Below are positions 38,501 to 45,609 of a stretch of DNA of 64,000 bases, piece after piece; the stretch's first letter is position 1; every line of letters starts with the position of its first letter. The position numbers and the translations under genes were made by a program. The notes beneath the pieces were generated by a model. The model searched no databases. It was not told the DNA's origin and saw only the letters and a program-made list of their open reading frames with translations. The stretch comes from Phoronis australis (Eukaryota; Phoronida; Phoronidae). The DNA lies in assembly GCA_002633005.1 (NCBI GenBank), contig NMRA01000066.1, positions 568,940 to 632,939 of the forward strand, read 5' to 3'.

Positions 38501-41500
38501 TTAGCAGAAATTTATTATTCCCCTGTACTGCCACTAACAATGTTCTGCTCAGAACTCAGTAGAGAAACTTCAGTTCATGTACCTATGGTTTCCAGATCTA
38601 CTCGCGCAACATGACTCGTCTTACTGGGGTTGGGCTTAAAGCTGATCCAAGCACCGGATCAACCATAACGAAATTTAGACTCAAGTACAGTCTAAATGGT
38701 GTCCAGTGGCATGACATCAAACCAGAAAACTCAACAGATGAATATAAGGTAAGGTTTAGAGGAAAAACTCAGCGTTCAGTGCCAGAAGTCGGTAATTCTG
38801 AAACTTCATTTGGAACACCAAATACAGACCTTAGCGACACCACGCGACCGGTCTTAAACACAAACATTTCACGTGAAATATGCAACCATAACCTTCTTTC
38901 AATGCAAATTCCACATGCGCTTCAGCAAAATAAAACTATTTAACAATCTCTTCAAGTACCAGTTAAATGTATGAGCTCGGTATTATCATATCCCTATCTT
39001 AATATTTTCTAGGTAGTAATGGTAAAACGTATTTCTGAATCACAATTCAAAGGTTGATTTCAACAGGATTTGAACGACGCGAAAGTGAAATTTGTTGAGG
39101 TTAGGAAAGGTTTGAAATTTCCGCGGGATATACAAGTGGACTTGGCAAGCGTAATGGTGTAAATTGTACATGTTGAAAACATTAAATTTTATTACAGGAG
39201 TTTGCGATAGATTTTGGCACTCACAACCAAACAGGTATCGAAACACTTTACAACAGTACCGGTAACGTCAGTATTCCGTACAACGAAACCAAGGTGACGA
39301 GCTACCCAGTCGACGTCGAGGATGGCTACTTCATCCCTCTTCTTGCATTGGCTACAGATGCGCATTATTTCCGTTTCATTCCTTTGGAAAATTCCTTGGG
39401 TGACTACGTCATGACAGCACGATTAGAACTGTACGGTTGTAAGGTGAAACCACACTTGTCCCTCACAGGTACGTTATTACCTAGTCGAAAATTTAAAATG
39501 CAAGCGTCCATAATTTGAAAGGAAATGAGAAAATAAATATGTTTTATACATGTATATGTTCAGTGCGGATATCCTGCCAACATCTTTTGATATTTTGCTT
39601 ACGGTGGGAGTTCGTGATTTTAAGAAGAAAGTCAAGACCGATGCGTATCCCCAATTTTGTGCGTTGTGATAATCAAATTCTTATCAAGGGCCACAAAAGA
39701 ATTTCCGCGGAGCCGAATTCTTAACTTCCTCGAAAGAACACTTACCGCACAAGAACTCTGTCCAAGTGTAAAGAACCCAGTAAGACAGTCAAGGGTAAAG
39801 GAGATACTGTCTGCGTGGTATGAAATCTTGCGCTGCACAATGTTTTTGAAGGGTGAAAAGGGTTCCAATCCGGCGTAAGTGTTCAGGACCAGATGTTAAA
39901 CCTTGATCACTGCCCCTGCCAGCATTGGATAGGCGTTAGTAATGTGTGGTAAATCCTTCAACAAAGCATTAATTGTGTTTAATGATTGGCAATTTTGTTA
40001 AAGAGATCGTCCATTGTTATGTTTGAGTTTTGTTTTTAGACGAATGTCCCACATCTGGATTGTCGTCAGCCCCAACATTTCCGTCTTCTCGCAGCTTCTT
40101 GGCAACAGAAGTGGACGGTGGAGAGCTGTTTGTCTGCACTATACCAATGGTCAAGTAAGGCATTTTTATGTATCTGTATATGTATGTATCATTATTTCTT
40201 AAGCATTTTATTTCTGGACTGAGGTGAATTTGGTTCTTGACAATTTTCGTGTTTATAAAAAGCATATGCGCAGTATTTCCCTATTGTTTACAGGTCTGAA
40301 TGATTCATTCGGAAAATAATCTAAGGTTGAAACTGAGACAAGCGTATGTTGCTCTCAAGTGAACTTTTCTGAAGAGCCTGTTTAAGAAGTTCCTTACGTA
40401 GATAAAGATTGTTCAGCACCAATAGTCGTGTAACCTCATTTGTTGTTCTTAAAGTTGTAGTAGTGTGTATAATTCTCTCATTCCAGCTCGAAATCGCCTA
40501 GGTGCTCAAAGTCCGAAGATTTGGGAGCAACGTGGACGCGTAAGATACTTAATTAAACTGTCACTGATTAAGGAGAGCCCAGTGCCCATGTTGTTAAAGG
40601 CGCTGGTGTCAGCACGAATACAATTGCCTGCTTTACAATGATGAATTAAATAACCAATAGGATACGAGTTTAGTGACTTGTGCATTTGCACCTGCAGAAG
40701 AAGGGAAACTGCTTGATACATGTGTTGCATTGTGGGTAAAAACCTTAGAGAGACAGTTGTTCTGACCGTTTCGGGAAGAACCTATTAGAGTGCCTTCAGA
40801 CGCCCATCCGGCCGGTGTCTTGTAGCGTGGGTGATTAATTCAAATTTCCGGTTTTAAAAAAGCGATTTTAAAGCTTAGAAAAGCACGTCATCAAGAGTAG
40901 TATTAATATTGTTGTTATTACTAATATTATTGACATTACTGTTGTTGTTACTGGTAAAGTCAACAACTGTACATCATTATTAATATGTATTTGAAATGCA
41001 TGTCCTCACGAAATAACATACTAATCGAAAGCCGCGAATGTCTCTCCTTAATCTCGCTTTACAGTTTCGTGTTGTTTTATACGGGTTCCAAGAAAAATTT
41101 CGATCCAACCACTTAGTCAAAAACCAGAAAGGACAAAATGAAAACACGGAAGAGGTTTCAAAAAGACAATCGCAATAAGTGGTCTTTTAATTTATTTTGG
41201 GTCAGTTGAATAAAACTGAAAGAATATGTGGTGATGTCATGACATTCGTTTTAAAATTTTAGTCGTACATGTATGAACAGTGTTTATGTCAGGTGACATG
41301 TGTGCCGTTCAAAGCACATTTATTTTTCCTATATTAAATCGTGCTAATGACCTGCATTTAGTGCCAGCCCTAGAATGTACCTATAACGCAACTAAATCGT
41401 TTGTTGAGAAATGAAATTTTACCAAATTTTATTTGCTTTCTTTGCAGCAATTGACACAAATATTGGTTTAGTAACGTTTTACCACAATACCACCGGAGTT

Positions 41501-44500
41501 CTGTACGGCATAAACAAAGACAACGACGGCTATATGATGAGCTACGATTTGGGCGATGAGTGGTGTACTGTATCTTCAGAGTTGTACTCTTTGGCTAAGG
41601 TTGAGGTATGTGTCGTCCATACGCTTATCCTGGGGTGCTTTTCCTAGATCGAGTTTATAGCAAGTTTGGCGAGATCACGCAAGACAACCCGAAATAATGG
41701 GAGTGAAAGGCTAGTGTTTCGCAAGGACATTGTAAACTCGACCCTTTTCCTCATACATTGAAAAAAATAGCCACCACTGAAGTGGTTGAAAGGCAGGGCT
41801 GGAATATTTTGAATTATGGAAGTTAACCGTGTGCCTGTTTGCCCGATTCCTAATCGACCTATCGCCAGGATTACTACTGACGGCTTAACTGACAAATCAG
41901 AACGTAGCATTCTTGACACACCTACGTCTGCGTTTCCAAAGCCGCCAACGTGCATTAATTTGTCTTGGACACAGCCCTAGACCTACCGGAGCTAACTGCC
42001 CACCGTGGACAAGATGAGTGTGTACTTGAGCAATAAATCTGAGTTTTTTAATCGAAGTGTTTCGTTAGAAGATTATAAAATCGTTAACAGTGCTATCGAC
42101 TTGACCTACGTAACTCGGGCAGCACGGGCAGTTACCTACTTTTCATTTGGCGGATTTTAGCAAACGGCAGAAATAAATTCGGTGAATCTTCACTGATTTT
42201 GTTCGAAATATTCTTAAATCTATGGCATCGTACTGATAATTAGACTTTAAGGTACATAACCAGCTTTGCATGAGCATATCGCATCAGTGGCCTTGTCAAT
42301 TGTCAGGTGAAGGTGAACCCCGTGTGGGGTTCTTCGGATTTTCGCTGGCTCCGAAATACTTTTCCTCGAACACTTATTTTTTCATCGTCACCTTTCCAAA
42401 TTCCCACATCATAAACATACGATTCTCTGCTGATAAGCATCGGCTGTTGTCTATGTCGAGGCGTTTTCGGTTAGTGCAAAAAACACTCCTCGATTCCACG
42501 TCGTTTTAGCGACAGTGTAGTTGCCTCTGATATCTTGTTTGTTTGTCAGGTGTCACGTACGTGACTTTACGCAAGGGGGCGGAGCTTGCAGTAGGTCAAT
42601 TCTCCCAGCGATTGTATTCCGGAACTCTCGCTGGTTCCGTGCGTGTAGAGATCACACGCAGGTACCATTCAACGGTTGATGTAACCTCGGCATTCTTTGG
42701 TTAGCTTTACACTAAAGTGAGAAAATGGCAGACTAGGGACGATTTTTAGCCTTGTCATGCAAGTGGCGTAGCAACTACATGTATTTCGTTTCTGCTGTAA
42801 TGTTTAATAGCCGCGTGCTTGAAGCACTGTACATGTACAATGAACACACATCTGGCCGATTTAACTGGTGTGTTATTCATACTGTACGAATACAGGGCAG
42901 CAACTTAAACAAAAGTCAGCGACAGTAGAAACATGCACTCCGAAAAGACGCAACCACAATTTACTGGGATTCTCATTTCTTGAACATGCATTTTAAGCAA
43001 CATGCATTTTAAGTACGGATTTGTCTGTATAACAGACCACATTTACGTTTCCTCCATCAGTTATGCCAATTTTATTTTGGTAAAGCGCTATCTGCTTAGA
43101 ATTCGACATTCCAATCAGAAACGCCGGGGTAAAAAAAATTCCCGAGGAAAATTAAATGATACCTGCGTGCTATTCACCACCTTGCGGCACGCAGGGAACC
43201 AGCGAGTCTGATCAAACGCGCCTTGAATACACGGGGACTGATCCATCAGGTGTCTTAGCCGGTTGACCCGGCTGAACCGGCAGAGTGAATCAAGAGACTG
43301 AACATAGGGAATTATCACTAAATGGTTTTTGTATTTGAAGGTATCGTTAAATGTGTCTCTTGTTTTGTGTAATAAATGCCACGACCTAAACCTTACAGCG
43401 TAACGAACCATGCTTTTTAGGAACAAGAATACTGTCACGTCTCATTGTTGCTGGCATTACGTTGTACAAGCTCGGTTCATTTAAAGCTCTGTTCGGCAAC
43501 GCCCTGTTGTTGTTAGTTTCTGTTTCTGTTTACCATGGTCTAATTTCCGAATCAGGGCCCTGAATCCGTCGAATTTGGGACCGAATATCGCCTTAACTCC
43601 CTCTGAAAAAATTGAAAAATAACACGATGTTCCACCAATGGGGCCCAAAAATTCCTCTCAAGTGATTGAAAAGCTCCCCTCCTGGTTCGAATCACTTGTA
43701 ACTGATATAGGTGACAATTTGAGAGAGTGCAAAATGTTGGTTTGGCTACTTGAGGCAGAGGTTTTGCAACAGGTGGGTGGTGCGATTGATAGTGATCGGG
43801 AGGTGGAATTCCCCTTCATCCCAAACAAGTTCCCCCCTCAAAAGGGAGGGCCCGGCGAATATAGATTCAACTCAGACTATTCTCGAAATCCTTTTGTCAG
43901 TGGAATTTTGTCGCGGTAGTAGTCTAAAGATGGCGCTACGCGAAACTTGAATGTTCACTACTATTGAGTGCCATTATTGACCATTTGCAGGCACAGTCCA
44001 ACTATGTCGATTTCCCGTTCAACACTGCAGAGACGGATCCGTCTGCTCTGTTCAACACCTATACCGTCCAACTACCTCGCTTACAATCCTCTGTGGGCGG
44101 TAAGTTGACTAGTGTATCGTGCCTCATTCACATTGCTTATACATTCTGTGTTCGATTTAAACATAGTTATTAGCAATTTGCGACCATAATTACTATATTC
44201 TCAATATGCACGTTTACATGTTGTGGAGGCTGCTGCTGTACGTTGGAAGGATATTAATCCCTGGTGGTTTAGTTGTCAGGTACTTCCAATGTAAGATAGA
44301 ACTATATTGTGGAGTGAATTACAGATTCGTAAAGTGCATTCTGTGATTCGAGATTAGTGGTCTGCGTAGTCACCCAATGCGTTAGTGACGACTGCAGCTT
44401 TTACGTATATTGAGTTTTGAAACTTACTCCAAACTTTTGAGGATTCACTATCAAGCTGTAAAAAGTATGGGCCAATCGTTAGAAAACAAGGGATGCGTTA

Positions 44501-45055
44501 ACTGAGGCTAGTCAATTTCGAGTTAGGCGAGATCAGAGAATGCAGTGCGGCCTAGTGTGATAGGCCTATCCGCTTTCTTCATTCGAGGTCGTGGCTTCGA
44601 GTCTCACTGGGCTACTCTGCGAAACCCTTGAGTCATGTTTCTAGTTCCTCAGGCTGGTTTTAACTATACATGTATTATAATATTAAAAAGTACGGAAATG
44701 GTTCCAAGTGATCAATACAATGGGCCAACATGCGCGACGCGCGTACGTTTTTTACAACGAGAACCAGACCACCTGCAATATTTTTTATTAGGCGAGATCG
44801 CCAAGCTTAGCAAGGCACACGATTGTAGTCGCTTTTAGTGTCGAATAGCTTGCGTTAAGTAGGAGACGCAAAGTTCACAACGATCTTCTTATCGTCAGAT
44901 AATGAACATAAAAGGACACGAAATGTCATTTGTTAATGGTTTAAAGTTAAAGCGCTTTTTCCTTTGCAGTTAACTGGAACGGAGTATTTGTCATCCCAGC
45001 CAACACTGCGTTCAACACCAGCGCCACCCCAGTGGCTGTATGGGGCGAAGTTTAA
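8503..45055 (+). CDS. Gene A: secreted EGF/cadherin-like/repeat/discoidin/Asp-box protein, 29 exons
   Basis: The rebuilt coding sequence is 1893 residues plus stop TAA, and 29 exons join with matching phases throughout. Exons: 8503-8560, 18248-18355, 18850-19286, 20327-20467, 20834-20989, 21694-21918, 22122-22305, 22862-22963, 24742-24929, 25365-25598, 25848-26090, 26369-26615, 29030-29295, 30141-30429, 31064-31260, 31862-32209, 34012-34155, 34348-34669, 35625-35886, 36485-36665, 37167-37398, 37780-37952, 38596-38748, 39198-39468, 40040-40154, 40487-40539, 41448-41605, 43991-44099, 44970-45055. Order: signal peptide (1 to about 20), seven-cysteine EGF-like module (27-52), cadherin-like segment (56 to about 155) with basic sites (189-191, 198-199), repeats (202-1521), discoidin domain (1523-1711), Asp-boxes (1768-1775, 1808-1815). 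Many N-x-S/T sites and no hydrophobic anchor suggest a soluble extracellular glycoprotein. A binding or adhesion role is inferred from the domains only. Gene B is its tandem paralogue. Least certain are the exon 19/20 junction and the last exon. Confidence 0.85.
9959..9984. repeat. Duplicated 12-bp palindrome GGTCACGTGACC, copy 1
   Basis: The 26-bp word TTGGGTCACGTGACCACGGC (plus TTTAGT) contains a perfect 12-bp palindrome at 9962-9973 centred on an E-box (CACGTG). It recurs 295 bp downstream with one mismatch, in intron 1 of gene A. Such sites are known to bind USF/TFE3-type bHLH-zip factors in animals; use here is unproven. Confidence 0.4.
10254..10279. repeat. Duplicated 12-bp palindrome GGTCACGTGACC, copy 2
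   Basis: This is the second copy of the 26-bp word, with the palindrome at 10257-10268. It matches copy 1 except for one base near its 3' end. The flanking DNA is not obviously duplicated. Confidence 0.4.
11791..11890. repeat. (CA)n/(CATA)n microsatellite
   Basis: A run of ACAC dinucleotides is followed by a nearly pure CATA run with one CGTA interruption. The YIHT-type peptides read from it are artefacts. It lies in intron 1 of gene A. Confidence 0.97.
12138..12296 (+). mobile_element. MITE family 'CGTTCAGTAACGCTAGG', copy 1
   Basis: The ends are inverted relatives: CAGTAACGATAGGACCTCGC on the left and GTCCTAGCGTCTGCTGAACG on the right. The same element occurs at 33013-33172 (inverted) and 45610-45762 (same orientation), sharing the internal words AAGACTTCGCGAGATTACGT and GATCACGTGACTTTG with small changes. 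It is about 155 bp with no coding capacity. Superfamily not determined. Confidence 0.8.
13429..13794 (+). pseudogene. LINE ORF2 linker fragment between endonuclease and reverse transcriptase
   Basis: A 121-codon open frame is the longest intact piece of the decayed LINE. It carries the lysine/arginine-rich SRKTRKRRQNNKPCWNN segment, followed by HYHWVNLK. LINE ORF2 proteins typically have a KPWWN-type motif here, between endonuclease and reverse transcriptase. The frame continues degraded downstream (FWRYVNKLGPNK near 13870-13905). It is not a host gene. Confidence 0.75.
14291..14575 (+). pseudogene. LINE reverse-transcriptase fragment
   Basis: A 94-codon frame contains VDEQNGFQSQRSCLNHLF and FTAFIDMKK, matching the NGFRKGRSC...FVAFIDFKKAFD region of LINE reverse transcriptases. 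The catalytic first aspartate region is damaged (IDMKKKV in place of IDFKKAFD), and the frame breaks shortly afterwards. The YADD block was not found in a continuous frame. Confidence 0.8.
16338..16694 (-). CDS. Unrecognised 118-codon ORF in intron 1 of gene A (minus strand)
   Basis: From the first in-frame methionine the frame encodes 118 residues, starting MFEKEISIIANATGY and ending KEGSNTFTS. It stays open upstream for roughly 30 more codons (NPYVRNSPQESKSYDLL). Composition is balanced and globular-like, with no transmembrane segment, repeat or motif I recognise. No splice partner was identified. It may be an exon of a nested gene on the opposite strand, a retrocopy, or a fragment of a transposon protein. 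Length and normal composition are the only arguments for it being real. Confidence 0.3.
   Translation of the reverse strand: MFEKEISIIANATGYSKTQTIYQTFLERLKLTSSIPKHIIHSDSHIGRQKMSKIVFDGLANLSKIGPFHVIEEDKIPTINTESNCQDIPAEHVHVLMMRILPFVENKMQKEGSNTFTS
16800..18247. other. 3' part of intron 1 of gene A, nothing recognised
   Basis: Unique-looking AT-rich intronic sequence. No repeat family seen elsewhere in the window, no coding exon and no RNA gene were recognised. It ends in a polypyrimidine tract before exon 2. Confidence 0.5.
18248..18355 (+). CDS. Gene A exon 2: seven-cysteine EGF-like module
   Basis: Residues 20-55. Cysteines fall at 27, 30, 35, 41, 43, 46 and 52 in the pattern C-x2-C-x4-C-x5-C-x-C-x2-C-x5-C, with VNGKC and CWKGDLC. 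This is the EGF layout, but a cysteine (46) sits where most EGF modules have the glycine before the aromatic residue. Gene B has the same seven cysteines. The acceptor is a tandem CAGCAG: using the first CAG adds one codon in frame. The exon is phase 1-1, so it is a symmetric, shuffle-competent module. Confidence 0.85.
18850..19286 (+). CDS. Gene A exon 3: cadherin-like segment with basic cleavage sites
   Basis: Residues 56-201. The start EAPEF, the core NVSYFF...FEVDYKSGDITYM and the end AKIHL resemble a cadherin fold (compare VSYSI, FSID--TGEI and the final beta strand). The calcium motifs (DRE, DxD, DxNDN) are absent. A charged linker follows, then KKRS (189-192) and SKRA (197-200), which look like proprotein-convertase dibasic sites. 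By analogy with cadherin prodomains, the N-terminal part may be released; this is inference. Gene B keeps both sites (KKRS, SRRA) in an exon five codons shorter. Confidence 0.8.
20157..20190 (+). mobile_element. Terminal fragment of a CAGTGGCGGAT-type transposon
   Basis: CAGTGGCGGATTTGGGGTGA matches the terminal repeat of the elements at 27493, 30627 and 35950. No matching opposite end was found nearby, so it is probably a truncated copy. Confidence 0.4.
20327..22305 (+). CDS. Gene A exons 4-7: first repeat block
   Basis: Exons 20327-20467 (47 codons, phase 0-0), 20834-20989 (52), 21694-21918 (75) and 22122-22305 (61 plus one base) encode residues 202-437. Recognisable strands are KIADIVPMKLTIWMPNLETS, VSNDTSRTVMSVLDDV, ATVNFGTINNEASN and NITVDVFAPVNST, ending SIKSLG. 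The alternating hydrophobic, asparagine- and threonine-rich pattern with 'LGT-N-G' turns is typical of Ig-like beta-sandwich repeats and recalls DUF11/CARDB-type modules; I do not assign a family. Gene B has all four exons with identical lengths. Exon 5 is about two-thirds identical between the genes by eye. Confidence 0.85.
21026..21265 (+). mobile_element. tRNA-derived SINE, copy 1
   Basis: Just after the exon 5 donor, a tRNA-like head has a B-box GGTTCGAGTCC (within GTCGTGGGTTCGAGTCCCAC) and an A-box-like TGGTTGATAAGTG. A tail shares AACCCTTGAGTCAGGTTTCTAG and the words CAATGGG, CCAACATG and GACC-CTGCAAT with the copy at 44541-44793. The two copies are dispersed in different introns. Clear acceptor-stem pairing is absent, so a SINE is favoured over a functional tRNA gene. 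Confidence 0.75.
22862..25598 (+). CDS. Gene A exons 8-10: second repeat block
   Basis: Exons 22862-22963 (phase 1-1), 24742-24929 (phase 1-0) and 25365-25598 (phase 0-0) encode residues 437-611. Exon 8 gives FKHYNEETI...FGYIVNTG, exon 9 gives DDNTIELAIVAMV...NDTYYFGVSI, and exon 10 gives PVFNFVTAIAEVSKGTYTAF...EFAMPYNSS...VGYNYKC. Gene B carries the same three exons; exons 9 and 10 are one and two codons longer there. The order of a 'DDN-I-I-VAMV' exon followed by a 'P-F-F-A---G-Y' exon recurs in exons 11-12 and marks an internal repeat. Several N-x-S/T sites are present. Confidence 0.85.
23560..23712. repeat. Degenerate GGTCT-rich tract
   Basis: Repeated GGTCTGTGGTCT and TCTGGTCTAG words in intron 8 of gene A form a low-complexity tract with no unit conserved well enough to call a satellite. 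Confidence 0.6.
25848..30429 (+). CDS. Gene A exons 11-14: third repeat block
   Basis: Exons 25848-26090 (81 codons), 26369-26615 (82 plus one base), 29030-29295 (phase 1-0, 89) and 30141-30429 (96 plus one base) encode residues 612-960. Motifs are YGVLDLGTVYNSGVRSDAD and NIITIQVVAKV (exon 11), HVDIEIPLGHQYTTFSADIY (exon 12), MLTVEILVSTAGDSLAVYNN (exon 13) and GQAVMYTIDAIVPPTTTSTW with LTNIG (exon 14). The LDLGTVYNSG and DLG turn types repeat those of exon 6 (VNFGTINNEA), supporting a common repeat fold. Gene B's counterparts would lie beyond the right edge. Confidence 0.82.
27493..28436 (+). mobile_element. Non-autonomous DNA transposon, CAGTGGCGGAT termini (hAT-like), 944 bp
   Basis: The left end CAGTGGCGGATCTAGG and right end CCTAAATCCGCCTATG are inverted repeats (13 of 16 match). 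TAAAA abuts both outer ends and may be a short target duplication. G- and C-runs next to the termini are typical of this family. The 139-codon frame inside (27579-27998) has no transposase features. CA-G-rich termini like these are common in hAT-type elements, but a clear 8-bp duplication was not seen, so the superfamily is tentative. It lies in intron 12 of gene A. Confidence 0.75.
30555..31020. repeat. Degenerate (CTAC/CTAT/ACCT)n tract, interrupted by a transposon
   Basis: A long pyrimidine-rich stretch of diverged CTAC, CTTAC and CTAT words spans intron 14 of gene A. A small CAGTGGCGGAT-type element (30627-30728) has inserted into it. The 189-codon frame running through to exon 15 is inflated by this tract. 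Confidence 0.65.
30627..30728 (-). mobile_element. Internally deleted copy of the CAGTGGCGGAT transposon
   Basis: The 102-bp element starts CATAGGCGGATTTAGG and ends CCTAGATCCGCCACTG, the reverse orientation of the 27493-28436 element. The inner words ATATCCTAGATC and CAAAATGTTGTCCG also match that element's left end. It keeps only the two termini, so it is a solo-MITE deletion derivative. Confidence 0.8.
31064..34669 (+). CDS. Gene A exons 15-18: fourth repeat block
   Basis: Exons 31064-31260 (phase 1-0, 66 codons), 31862-32209 (116), 34012-34155 (48) and 34348-34669 (107 plus one base) encode residues 960-1297. Readable motifs are RFRTRVVIGTNPQTN and NASLSIEAGSDKL (exon 15), VYVLEIYSVPSTFSLYKVKA and the paired cysteines NCPC (exon 16), MEIVVGAPDGSTANIGDYLF (exon 17), and SYFIDITLSEGTDKL plus GLVTNTG (exon 18). 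Exon 16 ends FRIANVGTN, another of the N-G turns that close units elsewhere. The reading frame is continuous and the glycosylation sites (NAS, NSS, NDT, NGT) are dense. Family not assigned. Confidence 0.82.
32387..32621 (+). mobile_element. MITE family 'CATGCGCGCACCCAG', copy 2
   Basis: It ends in CTGGGTGCGCGCATG, an intact right terminus, while the left terminus is eroded (CACGCGCTCCACGGGG). Internal words GCAAAAAGGTCCGCCTTAG and AAAAATTCGAGCCC match copy 1 at 6483-6726 in the same orientation. It lies in intron 16 of gene A. Confidence 0.8.
33013..33172 (-). mobile_element. MITE family 'CGTTCAGTAACGCTAGG', copy 2
   Basis: The best-preserved termini of the family are here: GTGCGTTCAGTAACGCTAGG on the left and GTCCTAGCGTTACTGAACGG on the right. 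Orientation is opposite to copies 1 and 3. Together with copy 1 it shows that CAGCCTCCC belongs to one end of the element. It lies in intron 16 of gene A. Confidence 0.85.
34863..35112. repeat. Two-copy direct repeat of about 120 bp
   Basis: Both halves contain GAACGAGATAC, a TCGTTCCTGCA or TCGGTCCTGCAG word, TTAGTA, TTCCCAC-AG-TGT and TTTTCTTT, then a CGTTCCGTAAAA or CTCCGTTAAAA end. The copies have diverged and lie in intron 18 of gene A. This could be a small tandem duplication or two units of a satellite-like element. Confidence 0.55.
35625..37398 (+). CDS. Gene A exons 19-21: fifth repeat block
   Basis: Exons 35625-35886 (phase 1-2), 36485-36665 (phase 2-0) and 37167-37398 (phase 0-1) encode residues 1297-1522. 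Motifs are KKEDDIVQLKMTVMCDDNPY (exon 19), MRYCTHFNHTNTSSAHAFNV (exon 20) and NLTVCFNFTIDPNRA with LALEYYVAG (exon 21). At the end of exon 19 two donors overlap (GTACGT at 35887, GTATGT at 35891). The first is phase-compatible with the strong TTTTGTTTTAG acceptor before 36485. The second would need the weak acceptor GACCAG six bases inside exon 20. The first pairing is preferred. Confidence 0.78.
35950..36105. mobile_element. Short CAGGGGCGGAT-type MITE
   Basis: The 156-bp element starts CAGGGGCGGATCCCGG and ends CTAAATCCGCCCCTG, inverted repeats of the same general type as 27493-28436, with G- and C-runs next to the ends. The internal sequence is unrelated to the other copies here. No clear target duplication was found. 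It lies in intron 19 of gene A. Confidence 0.75.
37780..39468 (+). CDS. Gene A exons 22-24: discoidin (F5/8 type C) domain
   Basis: Exons 37780-37952 (58 codons), 38596-38748 (51) and 39198-39468 (90 plus one base) encode residues 1522-1720. Discoidin landmarks appear in order: an opening cysteine in ECFDEIGIRSGAL (C1523), SSAWKTP, FIEIYSRNMTRLTGVGLKAD (the 'dlg--- itGv-tqg' strand, spanning the exon 22/23 junction), FRLKYSLNGVQW, and the closing ARLELYGC (C1711). The two cysteines would form the usual end-to-end disulfide. At about 190 residues it is longer than the typical 150, with extra sequence in exon 24. Such domains bind glycans, lipids or collagen; the ligand here is unknown. Confidence 0.85.
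38314..38450 (-). mobile_element. MITE family 'CTGCGTTCC', copy 1
   Basis: It is bounded by CTGCGTTCC and GGAACGCAG, a perfect 9-bp inverted repeat. The reverse complement shares GATCACGCAAGAC and AGCACGTGATC with the copy at 48104-48216. It is about 137 bp, non-coding, and lies in intron 22 of gene A, inside the discoidin-coding part. Confidence 0.6.
40040..41605 (+). CDS. Gene A exons 25-27: Asp-box (BNR) repeats
   Basis: Exons 40040-40154 (phase 1-2), 40487-40539 (53 nt, phase 2-1) and 41448-41605 (phase 1-0) encode residues 1721-1829. Exon 26 carries CSKSEDLGATWT: S1768-x-D1770-x-G1772-x-T1774-W1775 fits the Asp-box consensus S-x-D-x-G-x-T-W exactly. Exon 27 carries SYDLGDEW (1808-1815), a second box with glutamate instead of threonine. 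The spacing of 40 residues and the strand between them (LVTFYHNTTGVLYGI) match beta-propeller blades as in sialidases or sortilin-type proteins. Only two boxes are visible, too few for a full propeller. The micro-exon was found because the flanking phases demanded it. Confidence 0.78.
43991..45055 (+). CDS. Gene A exons 28-29: C-terminal segment and stop
   Basis: Exons 43991-44099 (36 codons plus one base) and 44970-45055 (27 codons plus TAA) encode residues 1830-1893. The text AQSNYVDFPFNT is followed by VNWNGVFVIPANTAF and ends AVWGEV before the stop. This may complete the beta-propeller-like part. No hydrophobic stretch, GPI signal or basic tail is present. A weak donor (GTATGG, 45036) occurs before the stop, but no in-frame acceptor was found just downstream, so the stop is favoured. 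Confidence 0.72.
44541..44793 (+). mobile_element. tRNA-derived SINE, copy 2
   Basis: It shares the head TCCGCTTTCTTCATTCGAGG and the B-box-like GGCTTCGAGTCTC with copy 1 at 21026-21265. The tail words AACCCTTGAGTCATG and CAATGGGCCAACATG are also shared. The B-box has one change from GGTTCGAGTCC, as expected for an older copy. It lies in the last intron of gene A. Confidence 0.75.
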
Positions 45056-45306
45056 ACGTGTTCGAAGCGAAGTGGATACGATTGCACTTGCGTTCACAGA
45101 CTTTAATAACTAACGTTGCAGGCTATTTTCTAGAACATGCTGATTCTAAAGTCGACATCATAAGACAGAGATACAAGGCAACGTACTTTGAGCCTGTTCC
45201 ATTGAAAGTGACTGACGCCTCAATTTAGATATTGGACCTGGTGCTCCGACGACGCCAGTACTGGAAAAGCTTTTGCAAAGTAAATGCTAGAATATCACAA
45301 ATTAGC

Positions 45307-45312
45307 AATAAA
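45307..45312 (+). terminator. Candidate polyadenylation signal of gene A
   Basis: AATAAA lies about 250 bp after the gene A stop codon, in AT-rich sequence. Another AATAAA follows near 45391. No other terminal signal is closer to the stop. Confidence 0.45.
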
Positions 45313-45609
45313 ACAAAGGTTATCTGATTAATGAACGATTTCATGCGCTTTGTACTTTGCCGAACTTATAACTAAACTATTTTTACGGAAATAAAAGCAT
45401 GGAGCATTAACCGAAACTCCTAACTTTTGTGCTTAAGTCACCTTTCATGAAACAGGCCGCTTTTTGAATTTTTTCCAAACTTAATTATTGTTTTTACTCG
45501 TTTCTTTTTGACTGGTGACTCATATTCTGTCACAACTCACGGTTTCATTTATTTTTATTAATCTATATAGCTGTACTTGATTTACTTCACCGGTTCCGCC
45601 GGGACAACC

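Noticed and set aside
43638-43919. 93-codon + ORF in intron 27 of gene A as an extra exon
   Set aside because: Flanking exons 27 (phase 0 end) and 28 (phase 0 start) join directly. No good acceptor and donor bracket the ORF, and it contains no family motif.
45040-45228. 62-codon ORF after the gene A stop as an alternative last exon
   Set aside because: It overlaps exon 29 in another frame. The possible acceptors near 45134 and 45145 give immediate stops in the phase required.
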